Of a DNA stretch of 64,000 nt, positions 1 through 8,329 are shown piece by piece. Source of the stretch: Amycolatopsis acididurans (GTDB lineage Bacteria; Actinomycetota; Actinomycetes; Mycobacteriales; Pseudonocardiaceae); the NCBI RefSeq assembly GCF_012328925.1, contig NZ_JAAXLS010000002.1, forward strand, positions 62,001 to 126,000, read 5' to 3'. The position numbers and the translations under genes are program-made. The notes beneath the pieces were generated by a model that saw only the letters and a program-made list of their open reading frames with translations, searched no databases and had not been told where the DNA came from. Every line of letters begins with the position of its first letter. Positions within the stretch are counted from its first letter, which is position 1.

Positions 1-2
1 AA

Positions 3-1331
3 ATAGCCGCGCAGCGGCGCGTTCTGGGCCAGCTCCTGGCTGCAAATCGTCAACTTGCCAACCTGACCCAGGCGCAGCTCGCGCGGCAACTGTATTGTCA
101 CCGCACCGTAATCGTGCGCCTCGAAGCCGGGCAACGTAGTAAGGACCGCACCTTCTGGCAACGTGCAGACGATGAACTCAATGCTGGTGGCGCACTGATT
201 GCGGCTCTTGCTGAGCTTGAGACGCTGACAGCGAACTACGAGCGCCGGATTCGCGACTCCGAAATCGCAGCCGCCCGGCGTACCATCGCAGCCTGGCGAC
301 AGCGACCGGCGGTCACGCCCGTCCACGATCTTGATGGGGCGACTCACGATCTCGTGTCGCGGTCGCCAACACGAGCGGCGACGTCCGTCGAGCTGACCAC
401 GAGAGCTGACCTGGCGGCGATCAAGGCGATGGCTGCTGGTTACCGCACCGCGGATCGGCAGGTTGGCGGCGGAAAACTTTACAACAATGTGCTGAGCTAT
501 CTTCGCGCCGAGATCAGCCCACGGCTGTTGGAACCGGCGAACGGGTCGACGTGCCGTCACCTGTTCGCTGCGGCTGCCTCCCTGACGGAAATGGCCGGCT
601 GGATGGCCCACGACAACGGGCGGGACCAGCACGCCCGGAATCACCTGGATCAGGCCTACCGGCTCGCTTCTGCGGCTGGCCACCCTAGTGTCACGGCTAA
701 CGTGTGCGCCAGCATGAGCCACCTCGCGCGGCAGCTTGAGGCCCCGACGGACGCGGTCCGTATCGCGGAAGCCGGTCTGCGACACGCGACCCACGCTCCA
801 GCGCGACACCGGCTATCCGCGCGCCTCCACGCGATGCGCGCCCGTAGCCTGGCCACCGTTGGCAGCACTCGCGAATGCCGCGCGGCCTTGACCACTGCGG
901 AAGAGGCTCTCAACCGCGTGGACGGAGACGGACTTGGTGAATGGATCAGTCCGTTCGATGAAGGCGCACTGGCTAGCGAGGCCGCGTTGTGCCTCAGCGA
1001 GCTTGGCGACCTCCGGGCCGCCGAGGCACAGGCGCGCCGGGTCCTGGAGCTGCGCGTCGACGACCGGGTCCGTAGCCGCGCCTTCGGCCAACTCACCCTC
1101 GCCCAGATCCTTGTCCAGGCCGACGAGGTCGAGGAAGCTGCCGCGCTCGGCGGTCAGGTGACGGCCCTCGCCACCTCGCTCGCCTCGGCGCGCGTGCTCG
1201 CGCGCCTGGACGACCTTGCCGAAGCGCTCCAACCCTACGCCTCTCTAGCAGGAGTCGCGGAGTTCCTGGCAGACTACGACCATGCGCAAGGTAACGCGGC
1301 AGGGTCGGGCGAGGACACGTGGCCGGTGTAG
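3..1331 (+). CDS. XRE-family regulator with TPR-like C-terminus (5' end cut by window edge)
   Basis: The reading frame is open from base 3, upstream of the first GTG at 114. The extra residues (LLAANRQLANLTQAQLA) supply the first helices of an XRE helix-turn-helix, followed by RTVIVRLEAGQRS. The true start is therefore probably outside the window. After the DNA-binding domain (to about residue 60 of the visible part) the protein is almost all helical and rich in Ala and Leu, as in the TPR-type regulators common in Pseudonocardiaceae. Its stop overlaps the start of the Nudix gene, so the two are probably co-transcribed. The target genes and ligand are unknown. The family call is firm; the role as a regulator is inferred from the family. 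Confidence 0.8.
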   Translation: MAAQRRVLGQLLAANRQLANLTQAQLARQLYCHRTVIVRLEAGQRSKDRTFWQRADDELNAGGALIAALAELETLTANYERRIRDSEIAAARRTIAAWRQRPAVTPVHDLDGATHDLVSRSPTRAATSVELTTRADLAAIKAMAAGYRTADRQVGGGKLYNNVLSYLRAEISPRLLEPANGSTCRHLFAAAASLTEMAGWMAHDNGRDQHARNHLDQAYRLASAAGHPSVTANVCASMSHLARQLEAPTDAVRIAEAGLRHATHAPARHRLSARLHAMRARSLATVGSTRECRAALTTAEEALNRVDGDGLGEWISPFDEGALASEAALCLSELGDLRAAEAQARRVLELRVDDRVRSRAFGQLTLAQILVQADEVEEAAALGGQVTALATSLASARVLARLDDLAEALQPYASLAGVAEFLADYDHAQGNAAGSGEDTWPV

Positions 1332-1843
1332 GTGACGCTGACGACCCTGACCGCTTTGCCTACCTTGCCGAAGGTAACGCGAAACAAGCACGCAAAAGGG
1401 TGGCTGCCGACGTACTGTTGACCGACACTGCCGGGCAGATTCTCCTGGTTAACCCGACCTACAAACCGGACTGGGACATGCCCGGTGGCATGGCGGAGGC
1501 CAACGAACCACCCCGCGCCGCCGCACGACGTGAGCTCCGTGAAGAGCTTGGCCTCGATCTTGAGGTTGGCCAACTGCTGGTCCTGGAATGGGCACCTCCC
1601 CACGGGCCGTGGGACGACACCCTGATGTTCGTCTTCGACGGCGGCACGCTAGACGATGCCACGATCGCGACTTTGCAGCCGACGGACGCCGAGCTCGACG
1701 AACTCGCCTTCATGCCAGCCGACGACGCTCGCTCTCTGCTACGTCCCTACGTCTGGCACCGGCTCAATGCCGCACTCCAAGCACGACAGGATGCGACAAC
1801 CGTGTACTTCGAGGCCCAGCAACACCAGCAGTATCGAGGCTAG
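1319..1843 (+). CDS. Nudix hydrolase
   Basis: This 174-aa protein carries a complete Nudix box: GGMAEANE, then PPRAAAR, then RELREELGL. This fits GX5EX7REUXEEXGU, the metal-binding site for cleaving a nucleoside diphosphate linked to another group. The substrate cannot be read from the sequence. The GTG start at 1319 lies inside the 3' end of the XRE-TPR gene, so the pair looks translationally coupled. XRE plus Nudix pairs are known on actinobacterial integrative elements: the pSAM2 immunity factor Pif carries a Nudix motif. A regulatory or signalling role is possible but inferred. Its stop overlaps the stop of the convergent flavoprotein gene by four bases. Confidence 0.85.
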   Translation: MAGVGDADDPDRFAYLAEGNAKQARKRVAADVLLTDTAGQILLVNPTYKPDWDMPGGMAEANEPPRAAARRELREELGLDLEVGQLLVLEWAPPHGPWDDTLMFVFDGGTLDDATIATLQPTDAELDELAFMPADDARSLLRPYVWHRLNAALQARQDATTVYFEAQQHQQYRG

Positions 1844-3189
1844 TTTCGTACCAAGCCTGGGCGGAGAATGTTGCGCGGGTCGTAGCGTTGCTTGGCCGCT
1901 GCCAGGCCAGCCCACGTCGGGCCGTAGTGGCTGCGCCAATCAGCCTCGTCGAACGGGATTGTCCCAACTGGATAGACGGTGCCCGCGCTTTCGAGTGCTG
2001 TTTCGTACCACTGCCGATTGGCCACGATCAGTCTCTGGGGGGCGGCCGGATCGTCAGGCGGTGCGAAGCGTAGCCCAGCGACGAGGAACACGACGGACTC
2101 GTCGGGCACGCGGAACAAGGGCGTGGTGAGCGGCCGGGTGAAGATCGGGTAGACGAGTAGGAGACCGGACGCTCCGAGGTCGGCGTGTTGAAGATCGGCC
2201 AGGGTCGGCTCGAGGAAGGCATCGGTGGCCGAGTCAGGGAGGAAGAGATTTGGCCACGGGTGTGGGTGGTGCCATTCTCCAGTCTGCTCTAGATACGTGG
2301 CGGTATCGGCGAGACGGTTGGCGAAGTCGAAGTACGACAGATCGTCGATCTGGTCCCTGGCCGAGTTGTACCCAAGGCCGTGCAACGCGGTCTGGTCGTC
2401 GGGTTGTTCGGGAGGGCTGTAGTACGTGGCGACTTCGAGCATGTGCGTCCAGCCTGATTCGACCGGCAGTACCTGGCCCTGCAGGAAATCGAACCGGCCG
2501 TCGTGCAGCAGCTGGCGTTGGTGGCTGAGCAGCTCCGCCGCGGTGGCGTAGTAGAGCTTGTAGCGGCGGACACGGGCGGGCGCCGGCGCGAGCCGGAGCG
2601 TCGCCTGTGTGATGACACCGCAGCGTCCGAGTCCGGCGAGTACCGCATGAAAAAGATCAGGAGACTCGGTGGGCGAACAGGTACGGACCACGCCATCGCC
2701 TGTGACGACTTCCAACGACAGCACGTTATCGGTCTGGACCCCGTGGCGATGGCTCGCGCCACCGACTCCTCCGGCCGACAAGGTGCCGCCGACGGAGACA
2801 CCGAGGTAGTCGGTCAACACCGGCGGAGTCCGGTGCTGCTTCAGCGTGGCGTGGAGCACGTCGAGCCACCGTGCGCCGGCGCCGACCACGACGTGATCGT
2901 CGCCGACGTGGTGCACCTCGGCGAGGTGGTCCATTTCCACGACGATGCCGTCCGACACTTGGGCCTGACCGTAGCCGCTATGGCCCCGGCCGCGAGCCAC
3001 CACAGGTATCGAGTGGTGATCCGCGTAACGGAGCACGGTGCTGATGTCCCCAGCCGACTGCGGGCGCAGGACCGCTCGCGGAAGCTCGCTGATAATGCGA
3101 CCGAAGTCCATCGCCACACCTGTCCGCGCGTCGACGTCGGTCACCAGACACTCGTTGAGCTGGGGCAGCAGCGCGTCGATTTCCGTCAT
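1840..3189 (-). CDS. FAD-linked oxidase, cytokinin-dehydrogenase-like
   Basis: This 449-aa flavoprotein has an N-terminal FAD_binding_4 (PCMH) domain at about residues 35-205, including VVARGRGHSGYGQ. In this superfamily the His of the GHS motif often carries covalent 8-alpha-histidyl FAD. The C-terminal half resembles the cytokinin-binding domain: HPHPWPNLFLPDS in the middle and YDPRNILRPG at the end match plant-type cytokinin dehydrogenase signatures. Such enzymes oxidatively remove the side chain of N6-isoprenoid adenines. The substrate here is unproven and another FAD oxidase activity is possible. No signal peptide is seen. It sits 15 bp downstream of the NB-ARC regulator on the same strand, which may control it. 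Confidence 0.8.
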   Translation of the reverse strand: MTEIDALLPQLNECLVTDVDARTGVAMDFGRIISELPRAVLRPQSAGDISTVLRYADHHSIPVVARGRGHSGYGQAQVSDGIVVEMDHLAEVHHVGDDHVVVGAGARWLDVLHATLKQHRTPPVLTDYLGVSVGGTLSAGGVGGASHRHGVQTDNVLSLEVVTGDGVVRTCSPTESPDLFHAVLAGLGRCGVITQATLRLAPAPARVRRYKLYYATAAELLSHQRQLLHDGRFDFLQGQVLPVESGWTHMLEVATYYSPPEQPDDQTALHGLGYNSARDQIDDLSYFDFANRLADTATYLEQTGEWHHPHPWPNLFLPDSATDAFLEPTLADLQHADLGASGLLLVYPIFTRPLTTPLFRVPDESVVFLVAGLRFAPPDDPAAPQRLIVANRQWYETALESAGTVYPVGTIPFDEADWRSHYGPTWAGLAAAKQRYDPRNILRPGLVRN

Positions 3190-3204
3190 GTGTCAGGCAC
3201 CCCC

Positions 3205-5487
3205 TCATGCCGAATCCGGCGAATCCGTCTCCGATTCTTCCTCAAGGTAGGCCAGTCGCGCCCGAACTTCGTCTCCCGCCGGATCACCGCGCTTGTCGAA
3301 GATTCTTAAGGCTTCGTACAGGTGCTTGCGGGCGGTATCTTTGTCGCCAGCACGCAGCAGCGCATGCGACAAGGCGTGTAGCGTGTCGGCCTCTCCCTTG
3401 TCATCGCGCGCCGACCGGTTCACCTCCAGCGCTTCGTTCAGATATCTCGCGGCCTCGGTGAAGTCGCCTGCAGCGGCGTGTGCATTGCCGACCTGATACA
3501 GCGCGAGCCCTTCACCGTAAACGTCGCCGATCTCGCGAAAGATCCCAAGTGCCCGGCTTGCGTAGTCGCGAGCATCTTCAGCGCGACGTTGCTCCCGGCA
3601 CGTGTCGGCCAGGTGGATCAGCGTGACGGCTTCGCCGTGCCGGTCGTTCGCGGTCCGCTGGGTTGTCCGCCCTCGTTCGAGGTAGCTGCGCGCGAGGCCC
3701 AAGTGCCGCAACCCGGCGTGCGCCAGCCCCATGCCGACCAGGCTCCAGGCAGATCCCGAGCGGTCACCGGTAGAGTCGAGGACGTCATAGGCTCGCTGAA
3801 AGTGAATCAGGGCCTCCTCGAAACGTCGGAGCCCGAGACGGACGAGGCCGATGCCCTGTAGCATCACCGCCTCGCCAGCTGGATCGGCTTCCTCCCGCGC
3901 CGCGTCGAGCCCGAGTCGATAGGTGCTCTCCCAAGCGCCCCAGGGCTTGCGGAGATGAAAGTAGGGGAACAGCGCCCGCGGGATATGCCAGGCCAGATCG
4001 TGCTGGCCGAGCCGGTTGGCGAGTTTGATGATCGCTATGAAGTTCGGCAGCTCGGCTTCGCACCAGTCGAAGGCATCCTGGTACTCGGCGAAGATCGCAG
4101 CCGACGTCATTGGGTGATTCTCGTACGGGGCGAGCTTGCGGCCCGCGGCCTCTGCCGTATGCAGATACCAGATCAGTTCCCGGCGTTCGGCGGTGGCTCG
4201 CTCGTTCTCAGATTCCTCGACGGCGACTCGCTCGCTGGCGTACAGGCGAAGAAGGTCGTGCAATACAAAGCGTCCCTGTCTCATTTCTTCGACAAGGTGG
4301 CCTGCGGACAGCATGCGTAGCAAGGCATGTGCTCGTTCGGTCGAGGTATCCGCGAGCGCGGCGGCCGCACCGGCGCTGATTTCGCGGCCGGGATGCAAGC
4401 CGAGCCGGCGGAACATCTTGGCGGTAGCTGGTTCCAGTGAGCGGTAGGACCACGAGAAGACCGTGCGGACAGTGGTCTGGTCGTCGTCTTCGGCCGCGAG
4501 CGCGGCAAGCCGTGCACGTTCCTCGGTGAGCTCGGCGGCAAGGTCGGCCAGCGTAAGCGGCGGATGGGCAGCGATGCGCTCCCCGGCGAGTGCGACGGCC
4601 AGCGGCAGATGCCCGCAATGTTCCACAATCGCTTGCGCTACCTCCGGGTCCCCGTCAACCCGAGCCGGATCGACGATCTCGCGCAACAAGGTCAGCGCTT
4701 CGTCGGGTTTGAACGGTTCAAGGCGGACCTGGACGGCGCCGGTGCGCACGGCAAGGCCCGACAGGTGGGTTCGGGAGGTGACCAGGACTACGCACTCAGC
4801 AGCTCCGGGCAGCAGCGGTTGAACCTGGCCCGAGGAGCCCGCGTTGTCCAGCGCGATCAGCAGCCGCTGGCCATCGGTGAGACTGCGGAACAGTGCGGAT
4901 CGCTCTTCGCCCGGAGGCGGCACCTCCGACGACGGTAGACCCAACGAGACCAGGAACTCTTCGAGGACTTCGTCGGGGTCCGCCGGAGCAGTCCGGTTGG
5001 GTGCGTGACCGCGGAGGTCGGCGAACAGGTGCCCATCGGGGAAGTCGCCGCGGTGCAGTTGCGCCCATTGCAGAGCAAGGGTGGTCTTGCCGACGCCCGG
5101 AGGTCCGTGGATCACGCCGACGGCTGATCGCGGACGGCGGGTCAGCAGCGTGTCGATGGCCTCGAGCTGGTGAACGCGGCCGACGAAGTGCCCGGCCCAC
5201 CCGGGCAGCTGAGCCGGGCGGATCGCCGGACGGTGTTCGGCGCGTGCTTGGCGCGGGATCAGCGCCTCAAGTTCGCCATCAGCGCCAAGAGCCTCGTCAC
5301 AAGCCGCAGCCAGTTCCGGGCTGGGTGCTTTGACGCAGTGCTCGACGTTGTTCAGGTGGCCCCGGCTGTAGTGGACACGATGCGCCAGCGCGGCGATGGA
5401 CAGGCCTTGTTCTGACCGAAGTTCGCGGAGTTTTTTCGCGAACGCGCCTGCATCTCCGCTTGTGGCCGTATTCCGTATTCCGTTCAT
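3205..5487 (-). CDS. XRE / NB-ARC / TPR signal-transduction regulator (STAND ATPase)
   Basis: The 760-aa protein starts at ATG 5487. An in-frame stretch upstream to 5655 has atypical composition and was not used. Domains in order: XRE helix-turn-helix (about 10-75), NB-ARC ATPase with Walker A GPPGVGKTT, Walker B RLLIALDNA, a GLPL-like GHLPLAVAL and an MHD-like VLHDLLRLYA, then a winged helix and about seven TPR units to the C-terminus. STAND ATPases of this kind are held off until the repeat domain senses a signal, then oligomerise. This architecture is common among actinomycete regulators of neighbouring enzymes. The adjacent flavoprotein is the obvious candidate target. The ribosome-binding site is weak (AAGGGGG about 13 nt upstream). 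Confidence 0.88.
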   Translation of the reverse strand: MNGIRNTATSGDAGAFAKKLRELRSEQGLSIAALAHRVHYSRGHLNNVEHCVKAPSPELAAACDEALGADGELEALIPRQARAEHRPAIRPAQLPGWAGHFVGRVHQLEAIDTLLTRRPRSAVGVIHGPPGVGKTTLALQWAQLHRGDFPDGHLFADLRGHAPNRTAPADPDEVLEEFLVSLGLPSSEVPPPGEERSALFRSLTDGQRLLIALDNAGSSGQVQPLLPGAAECVVLVTSRTHLSGLAVRTGAVQVRLEPFKPDEALTLLREIVDPARVDGDPEVAQAIVEHCGHLPLAVALAGERIAAHPPLTLADLAAELTEERARLAALAAEDDDQTTVRTVFSWSYRSLEPATAKMFRRLGLHPGREISAGAAAALADTSTERAHALLRMLSAGHLVEEMRQGRFVLHDLLRLYASERVAVEESENERATAERRELIWYLHTAEAAGRKLAPYENHPMTSAAIFAEYQDAFDWCEAELPNFIAIIKLANRLGQHDLAWHIPRALFPYFHLRKPWGAWESTYRLGLDAAREEADPAGEAVMLQGIGLVRLGLRRFEEALIHFQRAYDVLDSTGDRSGSAWSLVGMGLAHAGLRHLGLARSYLERGRTTQRTANDRHGEAVTLIHLADTCREQRRAEDARDYASRALGIFREIGDVYGEGLALYQVGNAHAAAGDFTEAARYLNEALEVNRSARDDKGEADTLHALSHALLRAGDKDTARKHLYEALRIFDKRGDPAGDEVRARLAYLEEESETDSPDSA

Positions 5488-5687
5488 GTGAATACAGAAA
5501 CCCCCTTGGCTCACCCCGCCGCGGCTACGAACACTGAAGTTGGCCGGGACGCGGCTGGTAGCGCAAACCCAAGTTCTCAGGGTAACGCAGCCGCTTTCGG
5601 GCTGAACCTCACACGAAAACAAACCCAAGGCTTCGCCTATTTGGGTGATAGACAACCGCTGTCCGTAATCGCGAAGGGGTAGTCACC
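5488..5687. promoter_or_regulatory. divergent intergenic region
   Basis: About 200 bp separate the NB-ARC regulator (leftwards) from the secreted-protein gene (rightwards), so promoters for both should lie here. The base composition is more AT-rich than the flanking genes (for example CACACGAAAACAAACCC). I could not define a convincing -35/-10 pair or operator. AAGGGG nine bases before ATG 5688 is the ribosome-binding site of the rightward gene. Confidence 0.4.
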
Positions 5688-6131
5688 ATGCTCCACTGGG
5701 AAGAAAGAGTGACCAACAATTGCAGGGACATGACCGTCGCTGACGCTGTGCCTTCCCGTCGAACTCGAAGGTATTTCAGCCGCCGGCACCGAGCTGCTAC
5801 GAAAGCTGCGGTGGGTGGACTGCTCGCCCTCGGCACCCTGCTCGCCCTCGGCACCCTGCTCGCCGGGCCAGGTACGGCGGCTGCCGCGGAGCACAAAACC
5901 GTTGAGGAGAAGTTGGCCGAACCCTGTGGCTATTTCCCGGTCGCGCAGTATCGACACTGCGACGGTGGGACCGGATCAACCGTCATGCTCGACGTGACGG
6001 ACACATTCTGGGGAACCCACCACGTTTGTGTTGGCCCCGGCGTGACGAACCTTCAAGCCTACGTTCGGTGGGCCGTGATCGACGCATGGTGGAACGGCGG
6101 TGTCGGATGTGCCCCTGGCCTTTACGAATAG
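5688..6131 (+). CDS. secreted small protein, DUF6355-like
   Basis: The 147-aa precursor has an arginine-rich N-terminus (SRRTRRYFSRRHRAA), a hydrophobic segment with a short internal repeat (LLALGTLLALGT), and a probable cleavage after GPGTAAAA. The mature part is about 80 residues with four cysteines (CGYFPV, YRHCDG, HVCVGPG, GVGCAPG) and two Trp-rich stretches. This pattern fits the actinobacterial DUF6355 family of small exported proteins, likely with two disulfides. Function is unknown. The start at 5688 has a good ribosome-binding site; a later ATG at 5730 would remove the basic region. It lies just ahead of the Tad operon on the same strand. Confidence 0.65.
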   Translation: MLHWEERVTNNCRDMTVADAVPSRRTRRYFSRRHRAATKAAVGGLLALGTLLALGTLLAGPGTAAAAEHKTVEEKLAEPCGYFPVAQYRHCDGGTGSTVMLDVTDTFWGTHHVCVGPGVTNLQAYVRWAVIDAWWNGGVGCAPGLYE

Positions 6132-6157
6132 CGATCACGGGCGAGGACATCGAAGGC

Positions 6158-6358
6158 ATGGTCAGGCATTACATGCTGGACTGCGAACACGTGCAATCGC
6201 TCCCTGCGATCACAGACGAGGCACTGACTGATCCCGATCAACTGCCCGGTTACGCATGGTGTGACCGCTGCCGCGCTTGGCGGATCGTCATCGAAGCCAC
6301 CGACCCCGTCGACGACGCTGCCGACGAGATGTCCGGACCGGCTCGGAGGGCACCGTGA
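6158..6358 (+). CDS. small putative zinc-binding protein
   Basis: The 66-aa protein starts at ATG 6158. It contains LDCEHVQ near the N-terminus and WCDRCRAW in the middle. The C-x-H and C-x2-C spacing suggests one structural zinc site. Its stop overlaps the GTG start of the next gene (GTGA), so it appears to be the first gene of the Tad operon. No function can be assigned. Confidence 0.55.
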   Translation: MVRHYMLDCEHVQSLPAITDEALTDPDQLPGYAWCDRCRAWRIVIEATDPVDDAADEMSGPARRAP

Positions 6359-7023
6359 TCACCATGTCGGAGTCGATACTCCATATCGACGGCCCGGTGC
6401 GTGACCAGGGGCCGATGACGGCGGACGAGACGCGCCGAATGCCGCGCTGGGCGCGCCACGTGATGGTTTTCGGGCTTGCTGCTGTAGCCCTGTTCAGCGC
6501 GGGCACCGTGCTCGCGCTCCACACTCAACGGGAGGCAGTTCTTGTCCTTGCCCGGGACAAGTGGTGGTCCGAGAAGATCACCGCCGACGATCTCACCACT
6601 GTGGACATCCCGTCCGACCGTAACCTGGAAGCGATCCAGGCTGGCGAGAGGGACACCGTCATCGGGCAGACCGTGACCACCGGCCTTCCCGCCGGGAGCG
6701 TCCTGACCCGGAAGGATCTCAACTCGCCCGAGTTCCCCTCTGGGGGAGCACAGCTGGTGGGGCTGCGGACGGAGGTCGGCCAACGACCAGCACAGCCGAT
6801 CCGTCCTGGGGCGGAGGTCTGCGTCTCTCCGCTTCCCGCGGCATTACCGTGCGACGCCGACGGATCGAGTCGGGGTGGTTCGTTCCGCGCCTACGTGGCT
6901 GACGCCAGCGAGCCCGACCCGATCGGCGTTGTCGTGGTCGATGTAATGGTCTCGCACACCTACGCGCGGGCTGCCCTTGCCGCCGCGACGCGGCCGATCA
7001 TCGTCTCCCTCATGGGGCCGTAG
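6355..7023 (+). CDS. SAF-domain protein, CpaB/RcpC-like (first copy)
   Basis: The 222-aa protein uses GTG 6355, with GGAGGG just upstream. There is one membrane segment (MVFGLAAVALFSAGTVLAL, about residues 38-58), followed by a SAF domain that includes LTTVDIPSDRNL and LPAGSVLTRKDL. In Tad systems the CpaB/RcpC protein is a periplasmic or outer-face assembly factor anchored in the membrane. In a Gram-positive cell it would sit on the outer face of the cytoplasmic membrane. A second SAF protein is encoded at 9375-10073, so the operon carries two diverged copies. Confidence 0.75.
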   Translation: MITMSESILHIDGPVRDQGPMTADETRRMPRWARHVMVFGLAAVALFSAGTVLALHTQREAVLVLARDKWWSEKITADDLTTVDIPSDRNLEAIQAGERDTVIGQTVTTGLPAGSVLTRKDLNSPEFPSGGAQLVGLRTEVGQRPAQPIRPGAEVCVSPLPAALPCDADGSSRGGSFRAYVADASEPDPIGVVVVDVMVSHTYARAALAAATRPIIVSLMGP

Positions 7024-7095
7024 TGCGCGTTGTCACGAAAGGAGGAGATCCAATGGACGGCAATCGTGGACGCGCGCGCCGCATAGGAACGAGGG

Positions 7096-7734
7096 GTGTT
7101 TCGAGTGGCGACCATACTATGGCCCATCGCCGGGGGGATGCTGGTTGGTCCCGGAGTGGTTGCCGCGGCCGAACGCACCATCGGCCCGCCGTTACAGCGA
7201 AGCTCATATGCGGCAGCAATGGCCGCGGCGTCAGCTGGATGTGCGGCCCTGTTCGCAACCGGATGGGCAAGGTTTGGGCCGAGCCCGCTGATGGTCGCGT
7301 GGTGCTGGGCATGCGCGACGAGCTGTGTGCTGACGATCACCGACGTACGGTCTCGGCGTTTGCCGTTCCCGATCGTGGCCGTCATGGCGGCGGGTGGCTT
7401 GGGGTGCCTGACGATGGCTGCGGCGGCCGAGAATCGTTGGACGCACGTGGGCTTCGCCTGCGTGGCCGCGGTGGGGGTGTTCGCGGCGGCGGCAGCGGTG
7501 CAGGTGGTGGCGCCGGAGTACACGGGTGGCGGAGACACCGCCCTGTACGGAGCGGTCGCGCTTTATCTGGGCTGGTTCGGCTGGCATGGTTTGGTGACCG
7601 GCCTGCTGCTGGCCACCGGCCTGACCGCTGTGGTCGCGATCCTGATCGCGGTGGTCACGCGCCGAGCTCGGGCGCGGTTTCCCGCTGGGCCGTCGGTACT
7701 GGCCGGTGCGCTGCTCGGGATGCTGATCGCCTAA
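7096..7734 (+). CDS. A24-family prepilin peptidase
   Basis: This integral membrane protein of about 210 aa has six or more hydrophobic segments and the two aspartate motifs of type IV prepilin peptidases: TDVRSRRLP and GGGDTALYG. It would cleave the Flp pilin and pseudopilins after the conserved Gly. The N-terminal methylase domain is absent, as is usual in Tad systems. GTG 7105 is an alternative start and fits the GAGGGG at 7091-7096 better. A very strong Shine-Dalgarno (AAAGGAGGAGATCC) precedes ATG 7053, but that ATG opens a different frame. Either the start region is unusual or a short leader is translated. Confidence 0.85.
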   Translation: MFRVATILWPIAGGMLVGPGVVAAAERTIGPPLQRSSYAAAMAAASAGCAALFATGWARFGPSPLMVAWCWACATSCVLTITDVRSRRLPFPIVAVMAAGGLGCLTMAAAAENRWTHVGFACVAAVGVFAAAAAVQVVAPEYTGGGDTALYGAVALYLGWFGWHGLVTGLLLATGLTAVVAILIAVVTRRARARFPAGPSVLAGALLGMLIA

Positions 7735-7762
7735 CTACGAGGCCAAGAACGCGGGGGAATGC

Positions 7763-8329
7763 ATGATGGTTTTGACGAACTGCCGCTCGTTGGCTCGGCG
7801 TCTAATGGTGGCGATACCGCTCGGCGCGCTGTCGCTGGTAGCCGGATGTGGCAGCGCTCCGCAGCCGACCACACTGTCGTCGGTGAATCTGTCCGCCGCG
7901 CCGTCGCAAGCGCCCGCCCCGCCGGTTCAGGATGAACGGGCGGCGGTGGAGGCGGCTTACACCCAGTTCTGGCCACGCTCGTCCCAAGCCCCGCACAAGC
8001 CGGAGGACACCTGGCAGGGCACGATGGCCCTGATCGCGGTCGACCCGCAGTTGAGCATCACGTTGGAGGCAATGCACCGTAACAGGGCGGCCGGGTTGAC
8101 CACCTACGGCGAGGTCGTCGTGCGCATCTCCTCGGTCGAGGTTGCGGGTAACACGGCCACGGTCGTCGACTGCCAGGACGCCTCCCGCGCGGGTCAGGCC
8201 GACGCGGGCACCGGGGACCCGAAAACGGTTGGTGTGTCTCGAATGCCGGTGACCGCGGCGATGAAGCGGGATCCGGTGTCTGGGCAGTGGAAGGTGGCTC
8301 AGCTCAACTTTCCTGGGGGTGCGTGCTGA
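7763..8329 (+). CDS. putative lipoprotein of the Tad locus
   Basis: The 188-aa protein has a lipoprotein signal peptide ending in the lipobox LVAGC (about residues 25-29), followed by a Pro/Ser/Ala-rich linker. The body (FWPRSSQAP, YGEVVVRISSVEV, TATVVDCQDASRAG, QWKVAQLNFPGGAC) resembles small actinobacterial lipoproteins with an NTF2-like fold. It should be anchored to the outside of the membrane. Its stop overlaps the next start (TGATG), so it is part of the operon. Its precise role in pilus function is unknown. Confidence 0.7.
   Translation: MMVLTNCRSLARRLMVAIPLGALSLVAGCGSAPQPTTLSSVNLSAAPSQAPAPPVQDERAAVEAAYTQFWPRSSQAPHKPEDTWQGTMALIAVDPQLSITLEAMHRNRAAGLTTYGEVVVRISSVEVAGNTATVVDCQDASRAGQADAGTGDPKTVGVSRMPVTAAMKRDPVSGQWKVAQLNFPGGAC

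Noticed and set aside
7053..7766. A 237-aa frame starting at ATG 7053 after a very strong Shine-Dalgarno
   Set aside because: It overlaps the whole prepilin peptidase in another frame, has a random Arg/Gly-rich composition and no family signature. The peptidase frame has clear motifs. The strong ribosome-binding site is noted under the peptidase instead.
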